Assembly: GCF_052065755.1 (NCBI RefSeq)
Contig: NZ_JBQHTK010000014.1
Span: 7,433-71,432, forward strand
Source of the DNA: Allocoprococcus sp004560705
Lineage (GTDB): Bacteria; Bacillota; Clostridia; Lachnospirales; Lachnospiraceae
Direction of reading: 5' to 3'
Length of the DNA stretch: 64,000 bases
Shown: positions 36,269-44,566 of the stretch, in pieces
Layout: every line of letters begins with the position of its first letter
Position numbering within the stretch: the stretch's first letter is position 1
Notes under the pieces: generated by a model
Databases searched by the model: none
The model's input: the letters and a program-made list of their open reading frames with translations, nothing else
Told to the model about the DNA's origin: nothing
Program-made: the position numbers and the translations under genes

Positions 36269-38743
36269 ATGAGTATACGAGAAAGACTGGGCAGAGAACT
36301 GCTCTTTTTTGACGGAGGAATGGGGACGCTTCTCCAGGAACGGGGACTGGAACCGGGAGAGCTCCCTGAAGTATGGAATCTGAAGCACCCGGAAGAGGTC
36401 GAGGAGATCCACCGGAGATATTTTGAAGCAGGCAGCGACATCGTCCTGACCAATACGTTCGGGGCAAATGCCTGCAAATTCCATGATGACAACTGGTCAC
36501 TGGAGGAAGTTATCTGTGCTGCCGTGAAAAATGCAAAGCAGGCACAGGAGCAGGGAGTGCTGGATGGAAGAGAAACCTATGTGGCACTCGATATGGGACC
36601 CACCGGTAAGTTGTTAAAGCCCATGGGCGATCTGGATTTTGAGGATGCGTACCGCGCATTTGCAGAAGCTGCCACCCTCGGAGAAAAGAACGGTGCAGAT
36701 CTCATCCATATAGAAACCATGAGTGACACCTACGAGGTGAAAGCTGCGGTACTTGCCGCGAAAGAAAACACCTCCCTTCCGGTATTTGCCACGATGATCT
36801 TCGATGAGCGGGGAAAACTTCTGACCGGCGGAGATGTCCCGTCCGTTGTGGCGATGCTTGAAGGACTGGGAGTCGATGCCATCGGAATGAACTGCGGCCT
36901 CGGACCGGACCAGATGCTTCCACTTCTGAAAGCGATGCGACGCTACACCTCTCTTCCGGTCATCGTAAAGCCAAATGCGGGACTTCCGAAGCAGAAGAAC
37001 GGGGAGACATATTATGATGTAGAGCCGGAACGTTTTGCCGCCACGATGAAGAAAATCGTAGAAGAGGGTGCCTGCGTCATCGGAGGCTGCTGTGGAACCA
37101 CACCCGATCATATCCGAAGAATGGTGGAAGCCTGCAAGGACCATCCAATCCTTCCGGTGGAAGAGAAGGAGGATACCATCGTTTCCTCCTATGGGAAAGC
37201 AGTGATTTTAGGGGATATGCCGCTTATTATCGGTGAGCGCATCAATCCGACCGGCAAAAAAAGGTTTAAAGAAGCATTGAAAGCGCACGATATGGATTAC
37301 ATCCTCAAAGAGGGAATCACACAGCAGGAGAAGGGTGCGCACATTCTGGATGTCAATGTGGGACTGCCGGATATCGATGAAGTGCAGATGATGAAGGATG
37401 TAGTGACCCAGCTTCAGAGCGTGACCAGCCTTCCGCTGCAAATCGACACGGTAGACGCAAAGGCCATGGAAGCCGCCATGCGGATCTACAACGGCAAACC
37501 TATGCTTAACTCCGTTAGCGGCAAACAGGAATCCATGAACGCCGTCTTCCCGCTGGTGAAAAAATACGGTGGTGTCGTAGTCGGGCTGACCTTAGACGAA
37601 CAGGGAATACCTTCCGATGCAGACGGAAGAGTGAAGATCGCCGGAAAAATCATCGAAGAAGCCGCAAAATACGGAATCAGGAAGAAAGATATTGTTATCG
37701 ATGTGCTGACCATGACCATCAGCTCCGAGAAGGACGGTGCAAAAGTCACCCTGGAAGCCCTCAGAAAAGTGCGAGAGATCTACGGAGTGCGCACCGTACT
37801 CGGCGTATCCAACATTTCCTTCGGACTTCCCAAAAGACCGGTGATCAACAGCCATTTCTACACCATGGCGATGCAGAACGGACTGACGGCAGGCATCATC
37901 AATCCTTCCTCCGAAGAAATGATGAAATCTTACGACGCATTCCTCGCACTGATGGGATACGATGAAAACTGTACCTCCTATATCACCAAATATGCTGCAC
38001 AGGCAGCGGCGGAAAAAGCTGCGGCACAGGTGGCAGGCGGAAACGGAACACTCCGGATAGCGGGCGGAAACGGCCCCTCCCAGCCGGTGGGCACAGATAC
38101 CGGGAACACACTGACATTAAAATACGCAATCGAAAAAGGCCTGAAGGAAGAAGCCCATCATCTTACCCGGGAACTCGTGAAAACACGGGATGCGATGGAG
38201 ATCATCCAGCAGGAACTGATCCCCGCACTCAACGTTGTTGGAGACGGCTTTGAAAAAGGAACCGTGTTCCTTCCCCAGCTCCTCATGAGTGCCGACGCCG
38301 CAAAAATCGCCTTTGCCGTTATCAAAGACGTACTCGCCGAATCCGGAGCTGCCGAAGAAAAAAAAGAAAAAATCATCCTTGCAACCGTCAAAGGCGACAT
38401 TCACGATATCGGCAAAAACATCGTCAAAGTCCTTCTCGAAAACTACGGCTTCGAAGTCCTGGACCTCGGCAAAGATGTACCGCCGGAACTTATCGTAGAA
38501 AAAGCAATTGAAGAAGAAGTGACACTCGTAGGCCTAAGCGCACTCATGACCACCACCGTAGTCAGCATGGAAGAAACCATCCGCCAGCTCCGCGAGAAAA
38601 AGCCCGACTGCCGCGTCATGGTAGGAGGCGCCGTCCTCAACCAGGAATACGCCGACATGATCGGCGCCGACTTCTACGGCAAAGACGCCATGCAGTCCGT
38701 ACACTACGCCCAGTCCCTCTTCGGAACAGAAAACAAAGTTTAG
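36269..38743 (+). CDS. metH: Cobalamin-dependent methionine synthase, lacking activation domain
   Basis: Transfers the methyl group of 5-methyl-THF to homocysteine through B12. Domain order: homocysteine-binding barrel with zinc ligands Cys209 and Cys274/275 (GGCCGTTP), pterin-binding barrel (GERINPTGKK ... DVNVGLPDID), helical cap (~635-700) and Rossmann B12 domain with the DIHDIGK signature (H712 as cobalt ligand). The fourth domain is a separate gene at 35597. An Ala/Gly-rich linker with two AGGNG units precedes the cap. ATG 36269 is 8 bases after AAGGAG; ATG 36263 is too close. The 3' third is rich in C-ending codons compared with neighbours. Confidence 0.93.
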   Translation: MSIRERLGRELLFFDGGMGTLLQERGLEPGELPEVWNLKHPEEVEEIHRRYFEAGSDIVLTNTFGANACKFHDDNWSLEEVICAAVKNAKQAQEQGVLDGRETYVALDMGPTGKLLKPMGDLDFEDAYRAFAEAATLGEKNGADLIHIETMSDTYEVKAAVLAAKENTSLPVFATMIFDERGKLLTGGDVPSVVAMLEGLGVDAIGMNCGLGPDQMLPLLKAMRRYTSLPVIVKPNAGLPKQKNGETYYDVEPERFAATMKKIVEEGACVIGGCCGTTPDHIRRMVEACKDHPILPVEEKEDTIVSSYGKAVILGDMPLIIGERINPTGKKRFKEALKAHDMDYILKEGITQQEKGAHILDVNVGLPDIDEVQMMKDVVTQLQSVTSLPLQIDTVDAKAMEAAMRIYNGKPMLNSVSGKQESMNAVFPLVKKYGGVVVGLTLDEQGIPSDADGRVKIAGKIIEEAAKYGIRKKDIVIDVLTMTISSEKDGAKVTLEALRKVREIYGVRTVLGVSNISFGLPKRPVINSHFYTMAMQNGLTAGIINPSSEEMMKSYDAFLALMGYDENCTSYITKYAAQAAAEKAAAQVAGGNGTLRIAGGNGPSQPVGTDTGNTLTLKYAIEKGLKEEAHHLTRELVKTRDAMEIIQQELIPALNVVGDGFEKGTVFLPQLLMSADAAKIAFAVIKDVLAESGAAEEKKEKIILATVKGDIHDIGKNIVKVLLENYGFEVLDLGKDVPPELIVEKAIEEEVTLVGLSALMTTTVVSMEETIRQLREKKPDCRVMVGGAVLNQEYADMIGADFYGKDAMQSVHYAQSLFGTENKV

Positions 38744-38795
38744 AAAAAATTCATAAAATCAAGCCACAAAAACCACAAATTATGTGAAAATTGAT

Positions 38796-38824
38796 TTGAA
38801 AAGAACCCATTCATATGTTATGAT
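38796..38824 (+). promoter_or_regulatory. SigA-type promoter of the 44-residue membrane protein gene
   Basis: TTGAAA (38796-38801), a 17-base spacer and TATGAT (38819-38824). It lies between metH and the small gene at 38854, giving that gene its own transcript. Confidence 0.65.
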
Positions 38825-38853
38825 AAAACTAGTTTAGCAAGGGAGGCACGAGT

Positions 38854-38988
38854 ATGGCATTTTTCTCAACACTAATCAGCACACTTATTAAAATGGCTAT
38901 CATAGCAGTCTTCGCATTCCTCGGAATCCTGACCGGAAAAAAACTGCGCGACCGCAAAAACGCCAAAACCGCAGCTGAAGAAAAATAA
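38854..38988 (+). CDS. Small single-pass membrane protein, 44 residues
   Basis: I do not recognise a named family. ATG at 38854 has GGGAGG 7 bases upstream, its own promoter (38796-38824) and a strong terminator (39001-39040), all signs of a real gene. The product starts MAFFSTLISTLIKM, has one hydrophobic segment (about residues 5-26) and a highly basic tail with KKLRDRKN ending in AAEEK. The shape (short N-out helix, basic then acidic tail) suits a membrane-associated modulator or a type I toxin-like peptide, but no antisense RNA gene is evident. Function unknown. Confidence 0.72.
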   Translation: MAFFSTLISTLIKMAIIAVFAFLGILTGKKLRDRKNAKTAAEEK

Positions 38989-39000
38989 TGAAGACAGATA

Positions 39001-39040
39001 AAAAGATTCTCCGGATCATAAATCCGGAGAATCTTTTTAT
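39001..39040 (+). terminator. Intrinsic terminator after the small membrane protein gene
   Basis: AAAAGATTCTCCGGAT (39001-39016) pairs with ATCCGGAGAATCTTTT (39022-39037) around a CATAA loop, followed by T-rich sequence. The near-symmetric stem with A-tract could work on both strands. Confidence 0.92.
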
Positions 39041-39056
39041 TTGTCTGACTTCCCCC

Positions 39057-39091
39057 GCTCAATCGGTCCCATCTATGGGACCCAATTGAGC
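39057..39091. repeat. Hairpin in the small-protein/alaS gap
   Basis: GCTCAAT (39057-39063) pairs with ATTGAGC (39085-39091) and GGTCCCAT (39065-39072) with ATGGGACC (39075-39082), separated by a small mismatch and closed by a 2-base turn. Two copies of CATCCTCCCCCA follow at about 39109 and 39130, of which the reason is unknown. Confidence 0.7.
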
Positions 39092-39154
39092 CCCACCCAG
39101 GAAAACCACATCCTCCCCCAGAAAATGCACATCCTCCCCCATGGAAATGCACAG

Positions 39155-39302
39155 CCCCCGCCTGACAGGGATGGTTCCCGGACCGTCAAAAACGCCGGCA
39201 CTTGATGGCAGCAGCCGCATGCGCGGCGCCCTGGCATCATAGTACCGCTGCGTTTTTGCCCGAGCGAAAGCGAGTCCGGGAACCATCCCTGCCAGGCGGG
39301 GG
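39155..39302. repeat. 148-bp structured palindromic element (three-way junction)
   Basis: The 29-base arms 39155-39183 and 39274-39302 are inverted copies with a single mismatch. Inside, CAAAAACGC (39187-39195) pairs with GCGTTTTTG (39250-39258), then GATG/CATC, CAG/CTG and GCCGC (39214-39218)/GCGGC (39223-39227), making one rod; a second small arm, GAGC-GAAA-GC, lies at about 39262-39271. The whole gap 38989-39413 contains no gene; it holds the terminator, the hairpin 39057-39091, this element and the alaS promoter. It looks like a dispersed intergenic repeat or an RNA element; I cannot tell which. Confidence 0.8.
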
Positions 39303-39328
39303 CGTCCCCATTTTCCAACGCGAAACAG

Positions 39329-39357
39329 TTGACAAACCTCCCCACAATCTTTATAAT
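39329..39357 (+). promoter_or_regulatory. Consensus SigA promoter of alaS
   Basis: TTGACA (39329-39334), 17-base spacer, TATAAT (39352-39357): a perfect consensus. The leader of about 50 bases has a small GTGCA/TGCAC hairpin (39376-39391) and is too short for a T-box. Confidence 0.9.
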
Positions 39358-39413
39358 TAAACTTTAGCAAATTGCGTGCAGAATTTTGCACGATACAGTA
39401 TAGGAGGAAAAAG

Positions 39414-42053
39414 ATGAAAGCGTACGGAGTAAACGAATTAAGACGTATGTTCCTTGAGTTTTTTGAGAGTAAGGACCATTTGAAGATGAAGAGTTTTTCG
39501 CTGGTACCGCACAACGACAACAGCCTTTTGCTGATCAACTCCGGTATGGCACCGTTAAAGCCGTATTTTACCGGACAGGAGATCCCGCCGAGACGTCGTG
39601 TGACGACCTGCCAGAAGTGTATTCGTACCGGTGATATTGAAAATGTTGGAAAGACAGCACGTCACGGTACATTTTTTGAAATGCTCGGTAACTTCTCTTT
39701 TGGAGATTACTTTAAGAGAGAAGCAATCCACTGGTCATGGGAGTTCTTGACAGAAGTTGTGGGACTGGACCCGAACAGATTATATCCGTCTGTATATCAG
39801 GATGACGATGAAGCATTTGAGATCTGGAATAAAGAAATCGGAATCGCTCCGGAGCGGATTTTCCGTTTTGGAAAAGAAGACAATTTCTGGGAGCATGGTT
39901 CAGGCCCGTGCGGTCCATGTTCTGAGATCTATTATGACCGCGGTGAGAAATACGGCTGCGGCAAACCGGGATGTACCGTAGGATGTGAATGTGACCGATA
40001 CATGGAGATCTGGAACAACGTATTTACCCAGTTTGACAATGACGGACATAACAATTATACAGAACTGGAACAGAAGAACATTGATACCGGTATGGGACTT
40101 GAGAGACTTGCATGTATCGTACAGGATGTAGATTCCATGTTCGATATTGATACACTGAAGGCACTTCGCGATCAGGTATGCGAACTTGCAGGTGTGTCTT
40201 ACGGTGAAGATTATAATACAGACGTATCCCTTCGCGTGATCACCGACCATATTCGTTCCGTATCGTTCATGATTTCCGATGGAATCATGCCTTCCAATGA
40301 AGGACGCGGCTATGTGCTGAGAAGACTTCTCCGCCGTGCCTGCCGTCACGGAAGACTTTTGAACATCGAGGGCGGTTTTCTGACCAAGCTTGCAGAGACT
40401 GTAATCGAAGGTTCCAAGGACGGCTATCCGGAGCTGGAAGAGAAGAAAGACTTTATCATGAATGTGATTCGCAAAGAAGAAGAGCAGTTCGACAGGACGA
40501 TCGATCAGGGCCTTGTCATTCTCAATGAGATGAAAGAGAAGATGGTGGTAGAAGGCGTAAAGACTCTGTCCGGCGAGGATGCATTCAAATTATATGATAC
40601 CTACGGATTCCCGCTTGATCTGACAAAAGAGATCCTGGAAGAAGAGAAAATGGATGTGGATGAAGAAGGCTTCAAGGCTGCCATGGAAGTACAGCGTCAG
40701 ACTGCAAGAAAAGCACGTAAAGTGACAAACTATATGGGCGCAGACGTGACCGTTTACGAATCCATCGATCCTTCCGTGACATCCGAATTTGTCGGATATG
40801 ATAACCTGACCTATGAATCAAAGATCACCGTTCTTACAACCGACGAAGAGGTTGTGGATGCACTGTCAGATGGAGAAAGAGGAACCATTTTTGTAGAGAA
40901 GACTCCGTTCTACGCAACCAGCGGCGGACAGGAAGCTGACCACGGCGTGATCAGCTGCGGAGATGGAGAATTCATCGTAGAAGATGTTGTAAAACTGCTC
41001 GGCGGCAAGATCGGTCATATCGGACGCATGACCCGCGGAATGATGAAAGCAGGAGATACGGTAACACTTACCGTAGATGCCGAGAGACGTTCTCTCTGCG
41101 CAAGAAACCACAGTGCGACTCATCTGCTTCAGAAAGCACTCCGCACGGTTCTCGGAACTCATGTTGAACAGGCAGGTTCCAGCGTAAATGACGAAAGACT
41201 GCGTTTTGACTTCTCGCATTTCTCTGCAATGACACCGGAAGAATTGCAGAGGACCGAAGATATGGTCAACGACAGCATTTCCAGATCCCTTCAGGTTATC
41301 GCGAAGAATATGCCGATCGAAGAAGCAAGAAAGACCGGAGCACAGGCACTTTTCGGTGAAAAATACGGTGATATTGTACGAGTTGTCAATATGAGTGATT
41401 ACTCCATCGAATTCTGTGGAGGAACCCACGTTGCAAATACAGGAGAAATCGGAGCATTTAAGATCATATCCGAGAGCGGTGTGGCAGCCGGCGTGCGCCG
41501 TATCGAAGCGTTGACTTCCAAAGGACTTATGAAATATTACGCGGCTCTGGAAGAAAAGATGCACGAAGCTGCGAAGCTTCTGAAGGCGACCCCGGATAAT
41601 CTCACTGAGAAGATCACGCATCTGCAGGCTGAGAACAAAGAACTTCACAGCGAAGTCGAGAGCCTGAAGAGCAAACTGGCAAAGGACGCTATGGGCGATG
41701 TGATGAGCCAGGTAGAAGAAGTGAACGGAGTGAAGGTTCTTGCTGTCAGCGTAGAAGATATGGATATGAACGGACTTCGCGATCTCGGCGACCAGCTCAA
41801 AGAGAAGCTTGGAGAAGGTGTGGTCGTGATTGCATCTGCTGCAGGCGGCAAAGTCAGCCTGATGGCAACCGTAACCGACGGAGCAATGAAGAAAGGCGCT
41901 CATGCCGGAAATCTGATCAAGGCAATCGTATCCTGCGTTGGCGGTGGCGGCGGCGGACGCCCGAACATGGCACAGGCAGGCGGAAAGAATCCGGCAGGCA
42001 TTCCGGATGCACTTGCAAAAGTGAAAGAGGTTTTAGCAGGACAGATTCAATAA
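39414..42053 (+). CDS. alaS: Alanyl-tRNA synthetase
   Basis: Class II synthetase charging tRNA-Ala. The 879 residues include the N-terminal catalytic domain (FFESKDHLKMKSFSLVP, NVGKTARHGTFFEMLGNFSFGD split across motif 2), the tRNA-binding domain, the editing domain with HSATHLLQKAL and CGGTHV zinc ligands, and the C-terminal DHHA1 part ending GGGGGGRPNMAQAGGK. AGGAGG precedes the ATG at 39414; the frame is open a little further upstream into the leader. Confidence 0.97.
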   Translation: MKAYGVNELRRMFLEFFESKDHLKMKSFSLVPHNDNSLLLINSGMAPLKPYFTGQEIPPRRRVTTCQKCIRTGDIENVGKTARHGTFFEMLGNFSFGDYFKREAIHWSWEFLTEVVGLDPNRLYPSVYQDDDEAFEIWNKEIGIAPERIFRFGKEDNFWEHGSGPCGPCSEIYYDRGEKYGCGKPGCTVGCECDRYMEIWNNVFTQFDNDGHNNYTELEQKNIDTGMGLERLACIVQDVDSMFDIDTLKALRDQVCELAGVSYGEDYNTDVSLRVITDHIRSVSFMISDGIMPSNEGRGYVLRRLLRRACRHGRLLNIEGGFLTKLAETVIEGSKDGYPELEEKKDFIMNVIRKEEEQFDRTIDQGLVILNEMKEKMVVEGVKTLSGEDAFKLYDTYGFPLDLTKEILEEEKMDVDEEGFKAAMEVQRQTARKARKVTNYMGADVTVYESIDPSVTSEFVGYDNLTYESKITVLTTDEEVVDALSDGERGTIFVEKTPFYATSGGQEADHGVISCGDGEFIVEDVVKLLGGKIGHIGRMTRGMMKAGDTVTLTVDAERRSLCARNHSATHLLQKALRTVLGTHVEQAGSSVNDERLRFDFSHFSAMTPEELQRTEDMVNDSISRSLQVIAKNMPIEEARKTGAQALFGEKYGDIVRVVNMSDYSIEFCGGTHVANTGEIGAFKIISESGVAAGVRRIEALTSKGLMKYYAALEEKMHEAAKLLKATPDNLTEKITHLQAENKELHSEVESLKSKLAKDAMGDVMSQVEEVNGVKVLAVSVEDMDMNGLRDLGDQLKEKLGEGVVVIASAAGGKVSLMATVTDGAMKKGAHAGNLIKAIVSCVGGGGGGRPNMAQAGGKNPAGIPDALAKVKEVLAGQIQ

Positions 42054-42089
42054 ATTATGCATAATTTGGCATATTTTTAAAGAAAATTC

Positions 42090-42117
42090 TTGACTGTATT
42101 AAAAAATATGCTATAAT
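42090..42117 (+). promoter_or_regulatory. SigA-type promoter of rpsU
   Basis: TTGACT (42090-42095) and TATAAT (42112-42117), 16-base spacer, about 75 bases upstream of rpsU. Confidence 0.8.
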
Positions 42118-42195
42118 CATGTGTAGTGCAATAAAATACCCGAACAGTCGTATAATGCACAATACAAGGCTGGAGGGGAGGTTAGGTGTGAGACT

Positions 42196-42372
42196 ATGTC
42201 AAATGTAATCGTAAAAGAAAACGAGACGTTAGACAGCGCTTTACGCAGATTCAAAAGAAACTGCGCAAAGGCAGGAATTCAGCAGGAGATTCGTAAGAGA
42301 GAACATTACGAAAAACCAAGCGTAAGACGTAAAAAGAAATCCGAAGCTGCTAGAAAACGTAAATATAATTAA
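42196..42372 (+). CDS. rpsU: 30S ribosomal protein S21
   Basis: The 58-codon frame encodes a basic protein starting MSNVIVKENETLDSALRRF and containing KREHYEKPSVRRKKK and a lysine/arginine-rich end: the S21 family at its normal length. AGGTG lies 6 bases before the ATG. It has its own promoter and terminator. Confidence 0.96.
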   Translation: MSNVIVKENETLDSALRRFKRNCAKAGIQQEIRKREHYEKPSVRRKKKSEAARKRKYN

Positions 42373-42384
42373 TATGTGCAGAAT

Positions 42385-42419
42385 AATGAGGTGTTTGAAT
42401 ATCAACACCTCATTTTTTT
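42385..42419 (+). terminator. Intrinsic terminator of rpsU
   Basis: AATGAGGTGTT (42385-42395) pairs with AACACCTCATT (42404-42414), followed by seven T in total. Confidence 0.92.
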
Positions 42420-42461
42420 AGCGGGCAGGAGGTCGAAGGGCCAAGTGCCGGAGGAATGGAT

Positions 42462-43058
42462 ATGTGGTGGAATAGAGTGATTTTTGGAGTTGGAAGTTAT
42501 GAATTAGTCATGTGGTTCCTGACTTACGGAATGCTGGGATGGCTCGTCGAATCGATCTATATGTCCTTTTGTAATAAAAAGCTGACGAACAGGGGATTCG
42601 GAAGAGGTCCGTTCTGTCCAATCTATGGTGTGGGGGCGCTGACTGTATTTTTTCTCCTCAGGCCATACAGCGAGAATCGTGTCCTGTTGTTTTTCATGGG
42701 ATCCTTTTTCGCAACCATTCTGGAATATCTGACCGCACTTCTGATGCAGAAGGTGTTCGGAGAAGTCTGGTGGGATTATAATGAAAAACCTTTCAACTAT
42801 AAAGGGATAATCTGTCTCGAGAGTTCGATCGCCTGGGGATTCTATACCTTGTTTCTCTTCATGTTCCTGCAGAACACAGTGGAGGGAATCGTGGCATTGA
42901 TCCCGCTTTATGTAGGACGGGTGGCAGGTTCGGTACTGATCACCGTATTCGGTATGGATTTTCTTTCATCCTTCTACAATGTAAAAAAGGATGATATGCC
43001 GGAATGTGTTACCGGACCGATCGAAAGAATAAAAGAGAATATCCGTAATTTTATTTAG
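42462..43058 (+). CDS. CmpB-like (ABC_trans_CmpB, PF06541-type) membrane protein
   Basis: Polytopic membrane protein of 198 residues with four to five hydrophobic segments. The stretches GMLGWLVESIYMS, NRGFGRGPFCPIYGVGAL, FFATILEYLTALLMQKVFGEVWWDY and CLESSIAWGFYTLF are typical of a family annotated as putative ABC transporter permease, although no ATPase partner is nearby and biochemical function is not established. ATG 42462 is 7 bases after GGAGG; ATG 42456 is too close to it. Confidence 0.8.
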   Translation: MWWNRVIFGVGSYELVMWFLTYGMLGWLVESIYMSFCNKKLTNRGFGRGPFCPIYGVGALTVFFLLRPYSENRVLLFFMGSFFATILEYLTALLMQKVFGEVWWDYNEKPFNYKGIICLESSIAWGFYTLFLFMFLQNTVEGIVALIPLYVGRVAGSVLITVFGMDFLSSFYNVKKDDMPECVTGPIERIKENIRNFI

Positions 43059-43103
43059 AAAATTTATCTGAAATATCTATAATTTTTTTGTAAAAATTTT
43101 GTG

Positions 43104-43132
43104 TTGACAAATTTTAGACTGAGGTATATACT
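43104..43132 (+). promoter_or_regulatory. Near-consensus promoter placed just before a terminator
   Basis: TTGACA (43104-43109), 17-base spacer, TATACT (43127-43132). The predicted start near 43139 lies only about 15 bases before the terminator stem at 43154-43180, so uninterrupted transcription would give an RNA of about 50 bases. Confidence 0.75.
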
Positions 43133-43153
43133 CATAATCGTTAAATGACAAAG

Positions 43154-43188
43154 GCGTCATGTACAGGATGTACATGGCGCTTTTTTTT
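43154..43188 (+). terminator. Strong intrinsic terminator upstream of the aminotransferase
   Basis: GCGTCATGTAC (43154-43164) pairs with GTACATGGCGC (43170-43180, one G-U) around AGGAT, followed by eight T. It may end the CmpB-like gene or act as an attenuator for the promoter at 43104. Confidence 0.9.
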
Positions 43189-43205
43189 ATCTTGAAAGAA
43201 GATAA

Positions 43206-43257
43206 GACTCCCACCTTCATAGGTGGCGAGTTGCGCAAGTTACTCTTGGTGGGAGTC
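43206..43257 (+). promoter_or_regulatory. Two mutually exclusive hairpins before the aminotransferase gene
   Basis: GACTCCCACC (43206-43215) pairs perfectly with GGTGGGAGTC (43248-43257). The same CCACCT (43211-43216) can instead pair with AGGTGG (43221-43226) over a 4-base loop. Between them GAGT/ACTC encloses the palindrome TTGCGCAA. The layout suits a regulatory leader or an end structure of an IS200/IS605-like element; no transposase is adjacent. Confidence 0.6.
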
Positions 43258-43314
43258 AAATCTACTTCATTTTGATATTTCTTACAACAATAAAGAAAAT
43301 GGGAGGAATTTCTT

Positions 43315-44532
43315 ATGAAACTCAAAGACACAGGATTAACAGCAGAAGAATTGAAAGCCATTGTAAACAAATACATGGTAGAAACCTATGCACGTTACGA
43401 TTTCATCGCAGAGAGAGCAGAGGGAATGTATCTGTATGATGAAAAAGGCGTTGCATATCTTGACTTCTATGGCGGTGTTGCTGTAAACAGTGCCGGAAAC
43501 AGAAATCCGAAAGTAGTTGCGGCAATCAAGGATCAGGTTGATGATATTATGCATACCTTCAACTACCCATATACCGTACCGCAGGCACTCCTTGCAAAAA
43601 AAATCTGTGACACGATCGGGATGGATAAGATTTTCTTCCAGAACTCAGGAACAGAAGCTAATGAATGCATGATCAAAATGGCAAGAAAATACGGTGTTGA
43701 AAAATACGGCCCGGAACATTACCATATCGTAACAGCTGTCAACGGTTTCCATGGCAGAACCTACGGAGCACTTTCAGCAACAGGTCAGCCGGACAATGCA
43801 TGCCAGCTTGGATTCAAACCGATGCTTCCTGGATTCTCTTATGCAAAATACAATGATCTGGAAGATTTCAAATCAAAAGTAACAGAAAATACGATCGCGA
43901 TCATGATCGAGCCGGTACAGGGCGAAGGCGGTGTACATCCGGCAACACAGGAATTCATCGAAGGACTTCGCAAGCTCTGCGATGAGAGAGGAATGCTTCT
44001 CCTTCTTGATGAAGTACAGACCGGATGGGGACGTACAGGTTCTCCGATGGCATTCATGGGATACGGAGTAAAACCGGACTGTGTAACTATGGCGAAAGCA
44101 ATGGGCGGCGGAATGCCGATCGGAGCTTGCTGTGCAAGTGAAGAGGTTGCGAAAGTATTTACATCAGGAACACATGGTTCTACATACGGTGGACATCCTC
44201 TTGCATGTGCTGCATCTCTTGCATCTATCACAGAGATTCTGGACAACGACCTGAGCGGAAACGCAAAAGTAATGGGAGAATACTTCAAAGAAAAACTTGC
44301 AACCCTTCCACATGTAAAAGAAGCAAGAGGAAAAGGACTCCTGGTAGGCTGCGAATACGATATGCCGATTGCATTGGATGTGAAATGGGCATGCTTCCGC
44401 AGAAAACTTCTGATCACGGCGATCGGAAACAATGTAAACCGTATGATTCCGCCACTTACACTTACCAAAGATCACATTGATCAGGCAATCGAGATCATGA
44501 GAGATGCGATCCTTGAAGTGACAGGAGAATAG
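43315..44532 (+). CDS. Class III pyridoxal-phosphate aminotransferase (ArgD/GabT-like)
   Basis: PLP-dependent omega-aminotransferase of 405 residues. It shows the cofactor-domain signature: FFQNSGTEANE, AVNGFHGRTYGALS, EPVQGEGGVHPA, LLLDEVQTGWGRTG, and the Schiff-base lysine in TMAKAMGGGMPIGA. The family includes acetylornithine and 4-aminobutyrate aminotransferases; the substrate cannot be decided from the sequence alone, and no arginine gene is adjacent. GGGAGGAATTTCTT precedes the ATG. Its own terminator follows. Confidence 0.9.
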   Translation: MKLKDTGLTAEELKAIVNKYMVETYARYDFIAERAEGMYLYDEKGVAYLDFYGGVAVNSAGNRNPKVVAAIKDQVDDIMHTFNYPYTVPQALLAKKICDTIGMDKIFFQNSGTEANECMIKMARKYGVEKYGPEHYHIVTAVNGFHGRTYGALSATGQPDNACQLGFKPMLPGFSYAKYNDLEDFKSKVTENTIAIMIEPVQGEGGVHPATQEFIEGLRKLCDERGMLLLLDEVQTGWGRTGSPMAFMGYGVKPDCVTMAKAMGGGMPIGACCASEEVAKVFTSGTHGSTYGGHPLACAASLASITEILDNDLSGNAKVMGEYFKEKLATLPHVKEARGKGLLVGCEYDMPIALDVKWACFRRKLLITAIGNNVNRMIPPLTLTKDHIDQAIEIMRDAILEVTGE

Positions 44533-44566
44533 AAGACGGCGTGAAACAATCATAAATATTGCAAAT

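Noticed and set aside
39358..39413. T-box riboswitch before alaS
   Set aside because: The leader is only about 50 bases and lacks a T-box sequence, specifier loop and terminator.
43315..44532. Naming the aminotransferase argD
   Set aside because: Class III enzymes for acetylornithine, GABA and other substrates share these motifs, and no arginine biosynthesis gene lies next to it.
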